Source of the DNA: Hyphodiscus hymeniophilus
Lineage: Eukaryota > Ascomycota > Leotiomycetes > Helotiales > Hyphodiscaceae
NCBI GenBank assembly: GCA_016508695.1
Contig: VNKQ01000007.1
Span: 930,001 to 994,000, forward strand
Direction of reading: 5' to 3'
DNA length: 64,000 nucleotides
The notes below the pieces were generated by a model. The model did no database searches and was not told where the DNA came from. It saw nothing but the letters and a program-made list of their open reading frames with translations. The position numbers and the translations under genes are program-made. This document shows positions 20,650-30,677 of the stretch, in pieces (position 1 is the stretch's first letter; each line of letters begins with the position of its first letter).

Positions 20650-23160
20650 ATGGCGACTTTAAATGCGCTGAATCCTCTCAACATCACAAAACGAGCATCT
20701 CGCACACAATACTCAGAGCTTCCTTTCCACGAACGGAAACGATCGAGAGATACCGACGACGAGAAATATGAAGATCCAGAAACTTCCGAAGATGATTCCG
20801 ACTACTCCTCCTACCACTCCTCGCCCGTCTCGTCACGAGAGACATCGGGCTCGTATTCCTCGAATCGACCCATGCTGAGAAGGAAGTCGACGGGAACATC
20901 AAGATCGAAAACGTATAGGCTTCCGCAGAGGGTGGTACGATACATGTGTCTAGCTTTGATATCGACAATCGTCATTTTCATGCTGAGTCTGGTACGGATG
21001 AGTATTGTCTCTTCGAGGAGAGTTGAAGTGGGGGATCTGGGAAACCGGCCTCCACCACCTCCGCCGTTATGGGAGTCGTTCGAGTTTTTGACTCGATACT
21101 ATGGTGGTATCCGGAGTTTAGTACCAGCATCAGAAAATAACCCAGAGTATCCATTACCAGAAGACGAATCACCGAATTCGAATCAGACATTGGTCAAAGA
21201 GTCCATCATACCCGTTCGGAATGTGACAGCGAGCCAGCCGTTTCAAGCATACCGGAACCAGACCACAAAGTCATATCTCGCGGAATACGCGCCTGCACAA
21301 GAATGCTTCCTCGATGCGAAATCAACTGCCCGTATTCCAAGTTTACAGTTCTACAATGGCAGACCCAGTGGCTTTCCAGAAAACGTTATGGGCTCATACG
21401 ATCTGCTTGATTTACCTGAGGATATTTGTTTCGAAAGATACGGCAGGTTGGGTCCATACGGTCTAGGATATGGACTGCGGAATGGTGGAACTGGTGCTGG
21501 CGAACATGGTGATCTTGAAGGATCAGAGACAGTTTGGGTGGATGGCCATGTTGATTACCGGAAAATCAATTGGGGGGAAGCGCAGAAGCGATGCTACCAG
21601 GCAAATGCTGCTCGATTTGAGCCGAAAACTCCTTATGTGGAGGGTCTGAAAACGTTTTCAATATCCGTTATTGATCCTCTGCCAAAGAGAGAGGAGCAAT
21701 CTGGCGTCAAGAAGTCCAATTCGACTCTTCACCCTAAGAAGTTTTTGCCGAGGACTGCAGTTGTGATTCGGTCTTGGGACGATTTTGAATATAGGGAAGA
21801 AGATGTCATGCATCTAAGAGCTATGATCTCGGAATTATCTCTTGGGTCTGGTGCAGAATACGACGTGCATCTTCTTGTGCAGGTAAAGGATGAAGCAAAG
21901 CACCCCATCTGGGCTGATGAGGCAACGTACCAGCAACATCTCAAGGACTCGGTACCGGAAGAATTTCATGAGATCACGACACTGTGGAGTGTCACGCAGA
22001 TGCTCATGCTTTACCAAGGAATTTACGATAATTATGTTCGCGGCCCTGAACTTCCAGCTCATGGATCTTATCGTGGTTTACAAATGGCAATGCAACATTT
22101 CGCTCATCGGCACCCTGAGTACGATTTTTTCTGGCATTGGGAGATCGATATTCGCTATACTGGCCATTATTATGATTTGTTCTCAAGCTTCGATTCCTGG
22201 TCGAAAGAGCAGCCTCGTAAAGGCTTATGGGAACGAAACGCAAGATTCTATGTCCCATCCGTCCATGGAACATGGGACGATTTCAAGCAGATGGTTCGAG
22301 TACAGACTGAGATGGGGCTTGAGGGATCTAATAATGTCTGGTCGGGTATCAAGGGAGTTAAGACCGCCGCGGAACGTCCCAAAGGCGATAGCACTATCTG
22401 GGGCCCCGAACGACCTGAAGACCCCTCGGATTGGTTTGAGACCGAGAACGATCCAAAACCGCCAACAAGCTACGAGAAAGACAAGTACGCCTGGGGGGTC
22501 GGCGAAGACGCTGATCTCATCACGCTAAATCCTCTCTTCGATCCCGAGGGAACCACTTGGTTCCTGGCGAGCGATATCACGGGCTACAACATCTCAACAG
22601 GCCTACCACCACGCCGCGCAGCAATTGTCACTTCTTCTAGAATGTCCAGGCGCTTGCTCACAACCATGCACCGGGAAACCGCCTTCAAGAACCACCACGC
22701 GTTCTCTGAGATGTGGGCTCCAACCACTGCGCTACATCACGGCTACAAAGCCGTCTACGTCCCACATCCAATGTTCGTAGATCGGGTATGGCCAACCGAA
22801 TACCTCGCCGCTATCATGAACGCAGGTCGTAACGGCGCCACAGGCGGAGCCAGAACGAGTGTGTTTGGGGAAAGAGAGCATAATCTAAAGGGAATGACCT
22901 GGTATTATAATGCGGGATTTGCACCAAATCTATGGAAGAGGTGGCTGGGGTTAAAAGTTGATAATGAGGGTGGCGAGGAGTTTGAGCTGGTTGTTAATGA
23001 GGGCAGGAATGGGAGCAGTTTGAAGGTCGATGATATGAGGGGTGGTGAGGGCAGGATGTGTCTTCCACCCATGCTGATTCATCCCGTCAAGGGGGTGGAG
23101 TTGCCGGTTGAGGGATCAAATGCGGAGGAAGAGTTGCCGGAGAGCGATCCTGCTGCTTGA
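20650..23160 (+). CDS. DUF3405 family Golgi-type membrane protein
   Basis: This is a single-exon type II membrane protein of 836 residues. The cytosolic N-terminus is Ser/Asp-rich (residues 1-95), followed by one TM segment (YMCLALISTIVIFMLSLVRM). A proline-rich neck (PPPPPPLWESFEFLTRYYGG) leads to a large lumenal domain. Diagnostic blocks are TAVVIRSWDDFEYREEDVMHLRAMISEL, GLQMAMQHFAHRHPEYDFFWHWEIDIRYTGHYY, WLASDITGYNxSTGLPPRRAAIVT-like motifs and MHRETAFKNHHAFSEMW. The WEIDIRYTG and D/W-rich blocks look like a glycosyltransferase-type fold. The family is annotated only as DUF3405, and enzymatic activity is unproven. The start chosen is ATG 20650. A second ATG 7 bases upstream (20643) is out of frame and opens an overlapping short frame. 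Confidence 0.85.
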   Translation: MATLNALNPLNITKRASRTQYSELPFHERKRSRDTDDEKYEDPETSEDDSDYSSYHSSPVSSRETSGSYSSNRPMLRRKSTGTSRSKTYRLPQRVVRYMCLALISTIVIFMLSLVRMSIVSSRRVEVGDLGNRPPPPPPLWESFEFLTRYYGGIRSLVPASENNPEYPLPEDESPNSNQTLVKESIIPVRNVTASQPFQAYRNQTTKSYLAEYAPAQECFLDAKSTARIPSLQFYNGRPSGFPENVMGSYDLLDLPEDICFERYGRLGPYGLGYGLRNGGTGAGEHGDLEGSETVWVDGHVDYRKINWGEAQKRCYQANAARFEPKTPYVEGLKTFSISVIDPLPKREEQSGVKKSNSTLHPKKFLPRTAVVIRSWDDFEYREEDVMHLRAMISELSLGSGAEYDVHLLVQVKDEAKHPIWADEATYQQHLKDSVPEEFHEITTLWSVTQMLMLYQGIYDNYVRGPELPAHGSYRGLQMAMQHFAHRHPEYDFFWHWEIDIRYTGHYYDLFSSFDSWSKEQPRKGLWERNARFYVPSVHGTWDDFKQMVRVQTEMGLEGSNNVWSGIKGVKTAAERPKGDSTIWGPERPEDPSDWFETENDPKPPTSYEKDKYAWGVGEDADLITLNPLFDPEGTTWFLASDITGYNISTGLPPRRAAIVTSSRMSRRLLTTMHRETAFKNHHAFSEMWAPTTALHHGYKAVYVPHPMFVDRVWPTEYLAAIMNAGRNGATGGARTSVFGEREHNLKGMTWYYNAGFAPNLWKRWLGLKVDNEGGEEFELVVNEGRNGSSLKVDDMRGGEGRMCLPPMLIHPVKGVELPVEGSNAEEELPESDPAA

Positions 23161-24141
23161 TTGTATATGTTGCGATAGGTACTTGGATGTCTGATTTAGG
23201 GCTATGGGCGTTCTGAGCATGGATGGATAGCGATACATACAGGCTGTGACTATTTGAATGAAATTTCGATTGTGTCTCGCAGGAATATCAGGAAATGGAA
23301 AAACAGTTCCTGACTGGGAGTTTCGACCAGAATGTTTGGGACATCATCTCAATATGGGAAGTGCCACACACGTTATCACATGAGAATTCAACAACAAGAC
23401 TTATTATTACACCATGATAACGCCCTCGTGAATATTCTCCCTCCACTTCCCCCCATGAACCAACGACTCTCCTTTTCCCAAATGCCCCAAAAATCGAACA
23501 CGACCCCAAGAAAGCCAGCCCCGAAAACCCTACCTAACCCCCCGCGCAGGACAATGCCATCGTCAACTCAAGACTGCACACCTAACTGTATCGTACAGCC
23601 CCGATGCACACCATCGACCGAGAATGAAAATAAGGATAACGTGAAAAAAACCACGAAACTAGTAACTACAAGTGTTCGTCTGATGAGAGCCTCACGACAT
23701 GACATGACTCCGCGTCAAGAGGGGAGACGAATGATGGATGTATCGAGGTCTTGCGATGAGCTAGCTGTATCGTATGATTTGTTTCTTGTTGATCTCACAT
23801 CCTCTCGAGCGTCACTAGGTACAGTACATGGGAGGAGCAACATCGCTCATAGGGTCGTGTCGGTTCGGGTGGCGAGCTCGTTATTCGTTGGTAGGGAGCA
23901 TGTAGAGGCTAAAGGCTTTGCTCTGGGCTTCTCTTCTTACGTACTGATCTGTCATCACGATGCTTATTTGAGGAGGACGTCAACTTCACGATCCAGAGAC
24001 CATAGTCATCACGGACTTGCCATCGCATGTTGGTATTTGTGTGCTATAGTACAGTTACTGGTATCTGCAAACGCCGATCATATGCCCTCAACGCCTAGCC
24101 ATTCTCGGCTTCCGTAAAGAACCACCCTCGCAAAACCCTGG
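23161..24141. other. Convergent intergenic region between DUF3405 and PRP31
   Basis: About 1 kb between two 3' ends, expected to hold both 3' UTRs. A 261-codon plus-strand frame at 23332-24117 is open, but it has biased, domain-free composition and lies entirely in this 3' region, so I do not call it a gene. Confidence 0.45.
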
Positions 24142-26093
24142 TCACTTCTTTGGTACAGGCGGTGGACCCATCGCAGTTGTCTTGGCCGCACCAGTATCGA
24201 TCCTTTTATTAGGCGTCGGTGGCGGGCCCATAGAGCCATTCGCGCTTCCACCATCGCCGACCTGCGTAAACGTTCCTCCCTTGAACCACCTATCCTCCTC
24301 AGCTTTCCTCTTGCGACTCATCTCGGCCTGCATCTTCGGATCTACCAACTCCAAGCCCTGGACGGGCGTGAAAGCCAACGAACTCGCCGTTCCTGCACCT
24401 GCCCCAGCTGTACTTCCCACCCCAGCCTGTCGCAATCCCTTCCCTCTAAGATCGATACCTGATCCAGCACCTTGTCCAAAGCCTCGAAGAGAAGACGCGG
24501 AGCCTCCGACTGGGGTTGCACCGCCCCAGCCTTTGTTTTTTGCCGAGAGCTTGGCTTTTGTACGTTGATCGATTTGCAAATTACGGATACGCCCATCGTT
24601 CGCTTGGCCAATCATGCCGAGACCTTTCGTTCCCTCACCTGTCCCATATCCGACTTCCTTCTCCTCTTTGCCAAATGCCATTCTGTTCTGAGCTTTGCGG
24701 AGATCGGTCATAGCTGTAGCTTCCTTTGCCTTCCGGGCTCTTCGACCTCCTCGTTTGCGTGCGGGTTTGTCATCAGGGGCTGGAAGTGCGCGTTGACCTT
24801 TGTTAGGGGGAGGCTCGGTAAGCTTCTCTAGACGCTCGAGACAGGAAGCTTTGAGCTCTTCGCCGGAGGACCCATCTGGACTGCTGTGTACTCTGTCAAC
24901 TCTGGCTGCGAGTACGACTTTTGCGGACACTATACGCATTGCTTGACGCTTGAGATCGTTGGGAATGCCACGAATGATAGGTGAGTGGTAGAGGAAGCCT
25001 TGCTGTCTAACGCCGACGTTGGTTGCAAATCCAGTGCCTGATTGTTTCTTGGATCCGAGGGGGGAAGATTGCAAGCTGGGGTCTTGGCAAGACCTGTAAG
25101 ACCGCCTGCAAAGTTAAGAAGCTGGGCTGCGGTGAGAGATCCTATAAGTGCAGTGAGATTCGGGGCGAAGAGGTTCATTCGTGATTGAACATAGTCTGTC
25201 AAGGTCTTCTTTGCCTTGTCAAGCGCCAGAGTCATCTCACAGGCTCGCATAACTCTGTCCAGTTCGGTTGATGTCATTTCTCGACCTTTCGTAGTCGTTG
25301 CTTCGACGGTAACAATCATCACCGATGGCCCATCCAATACCGCTCTCAACGTGGCGCCTAACGGATTGTCTCTCGACGTCTGAAGCGCCTTCATACTCTC
25401 TCCATCCATGGGACCATTTCCGATTATAGTGACAACCTTGGCATAGTCCAAGGGATTGCCAACCAAAGTCTCCAGCTCAGGGAAGCGGATTGAGTAATGA
25501 TCTCGGATAAACTTGTGAACGAGAAGAATTTCTGTATCGATCGAGGTTGAGAGTGTATTTGACTGTGTCAAGAGGTGGTACTCGGGGTTGTCTTCGATCG
25601 AGCCCACAAACGTAGTTTGTTTCTCAGGAGGTAGTGATTGAAAATGGGCGATTTTCTGTAACGTCGGTAGGATGTCAGGGCTAATACGCGAAAGAGAAGA
25701 TGTAAACCTTAGGTCTTCCATACACGAGAAATTGGGAAGAGCGGGAGTACTAACCTCTAATACTGGCTCCAAAGTCTTCATCAATCCTGCAACGCTGCGA
25801 ACATCATCCACCCCGCCCAGCTGCATTTTCTCGACCTTGGCCTTCGTTTCCTCTTCGTCCTCGACATCTAGCTCAGGTATTTGTGCGCCAACCATCTCCT
25901 GATCTTCATCAACCTCTTCTTCATCTCCATCCAGCTCCATGCTCCCATTTGCGCCTGGGAGCCCAGTCGCGTACCCATTCAAGGCAGCCTTTGCGTCTTC
26001 GCTGTCAGGAAAGAGACCTCCATTCTGCTGCTCCTCACCATCGGAACCGGAGTCTTCGAAATCCTGCAACAGTTCGTCTGCGAGAGTCGACAT
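24142..26093 (-). CDS. Pre-mRNA splicing factor PRP31 (one-base frame break)
   Basis: Prp31 is a U4/U6 snRNP protein that bridges to U5 in the tri-snRNP. Exon 1 is 26093-25755. A 99-bp intron (25754-25656, GTTAGT to TTACAG) keeps the frame open if retained. Exon 2 runs from 25655 to 24142. Visible are an acidic N-terminus, the NOSIC/Nop region (DNPEYHLLTQSNTLSTSIDTE, VTIIGNGPMDGESMKAL, GPSVMIVTVEATTTKGREMT) and the RNA/15.5K-binding region (AGGLTGLAKTPACNL, then GFLYHSPIIRGIPNDLKRQAMRIVSAKVVLAARVDRVH). A basic tail with RKRGGRRARKAK follows. The frame breaks at a six-C run (25059-25064) between CNL and GSKKQSG; one extra base would rejoin the halves. Since the gene is essential in fungi, a homopolymer sequencing error is likelier than loss. 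Expected full length is about 617 residues. Confidence 0.92.
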
Positions 26094-26453
26094 TCTGGCT
26101 TGACTTCTTTGCGACTGTCGCGAGAAAGGGTATTCAGGATAATGAGTTTAAGAGGTTGTGGAGCTGGCAGTTTCCCTCGAAAGACAGTCGCGCTAGGCAA
26201 AATTTAATGCCGATCCGATCGCAGCCTTGCCCCAGTTAGCCAATCTCCAACAACTTCTTCAACTCAAATAAGATTTGGCCATTGCCTTTTCCCCCCGAAC
26301 TGCAGACTCGATTTGCCGCTCACTGGTGTGACCATATTCTGTACGTTCTTAAGCAGCCAGAATATTGGTTATCTACTTGACGCCTGCCCAAAATTTCAAA
26401 AATTCTTCCTTACGCCAACCCGACCATCTCCGTCGTTCTCAAACACCGCCGCC
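26094..26453. promoter_or_regulatory. Bidirectional promoter of PRP31 and CLF1
   Basis: This 360-bp gap separates two divergent start codons, both of spliceosome genes. It contains CT-rich and TTT-rich leader segments (near 26275-26295). No single factor site could be recognised. Confidence 0.6.
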
Positions 26454-28561
26454 ATGGAGTCTACTAGAGGACCCCGAGGGTCAAAAACAAGGCGCCCAGC
26501 GCTGTCCAAATATCTGCTGAGCAGCTCCTCCGAGAGGCTGTCGATCGTCAAGAACCAGCTCTCCAAGCCCCAACTCAGCGATTCGCTGATCTCGAAGAAC
26601 TCCATGAATTCCAGGGTAGAAAGCGGGCAGAGTTTGAGAAGTATGTGCGGATCAACAGAATTAACATGAATAACTGGATGCGATACGCGCAATGGGAACT
26701 CGAGCAGAAAGAATTTAAGAGGGCGAGATCCATTTTCGAAAGAGGTATAGACGTTGATGCCACGTCTGTCGCACTATGGCTTCGGTACATTGAGGCGGAG
26801 ATGAAGACCAGGAACATCAACCATGCGCGAAACTTGCTGGATCGAGCGGTCACTACTTTACCCCGGGTCGACAAGCTGTGGTATAAGTACGTGTACATGG
26901 AGGAAATGCTTAACAACGTTCCTGGTGCACGACAAGTGTTTGAGCGATGGGTTTCTTGGGAGCCGGATGAGGCAGCTTGGAGCAGCTACATCAAACTTGA
27001 AAAACGATATGGCGAATTCCAGAGAGCCAGGGAGATTTTCCAAAGATTTACGATGGTTCACCCAGAGGCAAGAAATTGGATCAAATGGGCCAAGTTTGAG
27101 GAGGAATATGGCACAACCGAACTGGTACGAGAAGTCTTTGGAGCTGCTATTGAAGCTCTTGGTGATGATTTTATGGACGAACGGCTGTTCATTGCCTATG
27201 CGAGATATGAGGCCAAGTTGAAGGAATACGAGCGTGCGAGGGCGATCTATAAATATGCCCTGGACCGCCTGCCACGATCAAAGTCAATAACTCTGCACAA
27301 GGCTTATACGACTTTCGAGAAGCAATTCGGTGATCGAGAAGGCGTAGAGGAAGTAATCTTTTCCAAAAGACGAGTCCAATACGAGGAGCAAATCAAGGAA
27401 AATCCCAAAAACTATGATGCTTGGGTTGACTATGCTCATTTGGAAGAAGACGGCGGTGACGCGGATCGAATTCGTGATGTCTATGAAAGAGCAATCGCTC
27501 AGATCCCACCAACACAAGAGAAGCGCCACTGGAGGCGGTATATTTACCTCTGGATGTTCTATGCAGTCTGGGAAGAGGAGGTTGCGAAGGACACGGAGCG
27601 CGCGAGGCAGGTTTTCAATGAATGTCTCAAGCTCATTCCGCACAAGAAGTTTACTTTTGCCAATATATGGATTGAGAAGGCGAAATTTGAAATCCGGCAG
27701 GACAATCTACAGGAGGCTAGGAAGACCCTCGGCCGAGCCATCGGCATGTGCCCCAAGGACAAAATTTTCAAAGGTTACATTGAGCTTGAATTGAAATTGT
27801 TTGAGTTCGTAAGATGCAGAACTCTCTACGAAAAGTACATTCAATGGCATCCTTCAAATTGCCAGGCTTGGATCAAGTTCGCCGAGTTAGAGAGAGGCCT
27901 GGATGATCTGGAGCGGACAAGAGCGATCTATGAGCTGGCAACCAACCAATCAGTTCTCGATATGCCGGAGCTGCTTTGGAAATCATACATTGATTTCGAG
28001 GAGGAAGAAGGCGAATATGATCGCACTCGGGATCTCTATGAGAGATTGTTGGATAAGACAGATCATGTCAAGGTCTGGATCAGTTATGCGCACTTCGAGA
28101 TCAATGTTCCGGATGAAGACGAAGAAGAAGACGAGGAGGAAGAGAAGCCGGTCAGCGAGCAGGCTAAGTCCCGCGCAAGAAAGATATTTGAACGAGCACT
28201 CAAAAGTATGAAGGACAAAGATTTGACGGAAGAGGTATGGATTCCCAGAGTCTCGGATCTTGGAATCCAAGTACTAACAAGGTTACAGAGAGTCACATTA
28301 CTCAACGCTTGGCTTTCATTCGAGAGAACTCATGGTTCGGAAGAAGATATCGAGAAAGTCCAGAAGCAAATGCCCAGAAAGACAAAGAGACGTCGCAAGT
28401 TGGACGATGACAGCTATGAAGAGTATACTCACTTTGTCTTCCCTGCAGACGATAAGCAAACGGCCAATCTTTCGAATCTGTTGGCTAGAGCTCAGGCGTG
28501 GAAACAATCTGGTGGTTCTGCTGCGACAAACGCGGCTGGAGACGCTACGAACGGAGATTGA
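26454..28561 (+). CDS. Pre-mRNA splicing factor CLF1/SYF3 (crooked-neck-like; one-base frame break)
   Basis: This is a component of the Prp19-associated (NTC) complex made of HAT repeats, needed for spliceosome assembly. ATG 26454 (context gccgccATGg) begins MESTRGP. The conserved N-terminus then continues in a shifted frame (RVKNKAPSAVQISAEQLLRE, FADLEELHEFQGRKR) after a four-C run at 26472-26475, so one base appears missing. Downstream the frame is clean to 28234: MNNWMRYAQWELEQKEFKRA, then repeated W...A.fE HAT units, including the core KLWYKYVYMEEMLNNVPGARQVFERW. A 54-bp intron (28235-28288, GTATGG to GGTTACAG with CTAAC) is stop-free and in frame. The last exon ends 28561. Expected length is about 684 residues, normal for the family. 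An acidic loop (PDEDEEEDEEEEK) precedes the last repeats. It is divergent from PRP31. Confidence 0.93.
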
Positions 28562-29419
28562 GATGATTTGTTTGATGGCAATTGCTTCCAGTGGGACTGC
28601 AGGGATACTGAGACCTTGGCATAGCTCAAACGATCTCGTCCCCCAATGCTTATCCCGGCCATAATTCAAGGCCCGTAATTCTTTCAGCTTTTAGATACTA
28701 GTATTGCTTTCGACTGCTGAATTGGCTTCCTGGACTCGAAGGCAAACATTGGGAACACATACTCCAACTCACGATCAAAGAACAAGAATTTGAGAAGCAC
28801 ATTATTGACGAGAGTACATTTGGATAGAGCCAAATACCATTCCACGCAAAATTTAAGGATATGTGACTGAAACAAAAGATGTCATTGAATCTATAAGCTT
28901 CTAATTCCTCACAAGCACTAGGTTAGTTACAAGGGGAACTTTTACATCATCTCATCCTCCCCTTGGAACCATCTCCAAATATTCTAGTGCTTGAGCGCGA
29001 TTCGGGAGTCGGAAATCGATTTTTTCTCATTCCAGTGCTTGCTTCGAAATTTGCGGTCCATATGGCAGATATCCATCTTAGGGGAAAGTATACTTTCCCC
29101 AACTTCTAGTGAAAGGCTACTTCTTGCAATTATGAATCACAAACCGTCGTCTTCATTTCAGCTTCTCACATCCTTTTTTGTTTTGGACAGCTCCTTCCAT
29201 GTTGGACTTTCTCACACTGCGTGTGACGTCGCTTAGCATCGACGCCCCTGAGCTCCTTCCCTTTCATCTATTAGTCTTGCTACTTGCTCGAAAAAGTTAT
29301 CGCAGCTGTTCATTCTGTTGTCTCATCCGCTCCAACGAAAATTTACAATTTGTGACAATCAACCAGCCTATACCATACAGCGAAAGAAGCACGCATACAC
29401 GCATCCATCCACATCCATA
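28562..29419. other. Intergenic region
   Basis: No supported gene. Short plus-strand frames at 28991-29420 are leader sequence of the next gene and have no domain content. Confidence 0.4.
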
Positions 29420-30317
29420 ATGCCGCACGCTGATCAACCGCCCCTCGAGAGTTCCACTCGACATGATTCTCCACCACCGTCTGATCTACCACTGCCTAAT
29501 CCACTACTGTCGCATATTCAGATGAGCAGTTTATACCGGGAGGGTTTTGACATTCTGGGCCACCGGGACCAGTCATCAAGGGAGGGAACCAGTTTCAGTC
29601 CGGCCGAAGTCGCTCAAATGAGTCAAATCGAACCAGCGGACGAGTCTCCAAGAATTCAAGGCTTCTTCTCCAACGTCAGGCTCACCTATCCTCACAATGC
29701 GAGACTCGAACAGGTAGTTCCGCCAGCTCCGCCACCAAGTTCACCGACACCACCGCCCACAACGCCACCAATGCCCCTACCTCGCCGGCGTATCCTTACA
29801 GTAGAGAACTACACCGGCCGTTACTTTCAGCTCGAGTTGAATGGGTCAGTGTTGAATGCCCACAGTACCCTTACAAAGCCCATGGTAGAGGACCTCGAGC
29901 CACCGAGGTCTGTGGACTTCATACTGGATGATTATGATGAACATGGTGAGTGGATCCCAATGTTTCATCAGTTCTTGGGGAACTCAGCCTTTGCGTCGGT
30001 AATTGAGAGACCAGATCTAGCCCTTACCAGCAGATCCCAGTCTTGGTTCATTTCGAGCCATAGAACCATGCTAATTGTCCACTCTCACCACAGATCCTAT
30101 ACCCTACGTCGTGGATGTTAAAGTAACCACTTATACTCATAACAAACCAGGCGAGGCACCCGATCGCCTCGTATGCGGAGAGTTTGTTGAAACATTCGTG
30201 GAATTCGAATCGCCTGTCGAGGGAAAGATTGAAAATAATGCAATCGTAAGTATTGGTCCAGCGGATAGTTGGAGAGGATGGCTTTTGCACGTACGTTTCA
30301 CGGCGAGGGCTGATTGA
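29420..30317 (+). CDS. Unrecognised protein with disordered proline-rich N-terminus
   Basis: This is a two-exon gene. Exon 1 (29420-29945) starts MPHADQPPLESSTRHDSPPP. A 148-bp intron (29946-30093; GTGAGT to CCACCACAG) is followed by exon 2 (30094-30317), giving about 249 residues. The first 100 residues are Pro/Ser-rich and likely disordered (PPAPPPSSPTPPPTTPPMP). From about 120 there is a compact-looking region (RRILTVENYTGRYFQLELNGS, VDFILDDYDEHG, DPIPYVVDVKVTTYTHN, LVCGEFVETFVEFESPVEG, WRGWLLHVRFTARAD) of alternating hydrophobic strands. This could be a small beta-rich domain. I do not recognise the family and assign no function. The intron is supported by clean frame joining (D at the junction). 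Confidence 0.55.
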
Positions 30318-30677
30318 AGATGTTGTGATGGTTGAATGATGAGAGGAATTATTGACTAGCTTCGGTAAACCGAGGCTGTGAATGGACTTGAACTGAGGGA
30401 TGAGAGGGATAGTATGTTAGCTCGGCGGCTGAGAGGAAACCACTGGAATGGTCTAAATCGTCTGAACGCTATGGATGATGGGACATTATAAATTAGCCTG
30501 GCAATCGATGAAGTATGAATAGTGGCATTTCAAGACGGAGGGATGAAACGACAGACAATTTAACTAATTCGTATTCTTTTCTTTACCGTCAATTGGCAAG
30601 CTTGGTCCCTCAATTTGATACTCAGCTCATCAAAAAAATCAATCTCAACCTCGCCTAACCAACCAGTCTTATCCAAT

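Noticed and set aside
23332..24117. 261-codon plus-strand open frame in the DUF3405/PRP31 gap
   Set aside because: Lies entirely in the convergent 3' region, has no domain, erratic composition and no splice context; likely chance openness.
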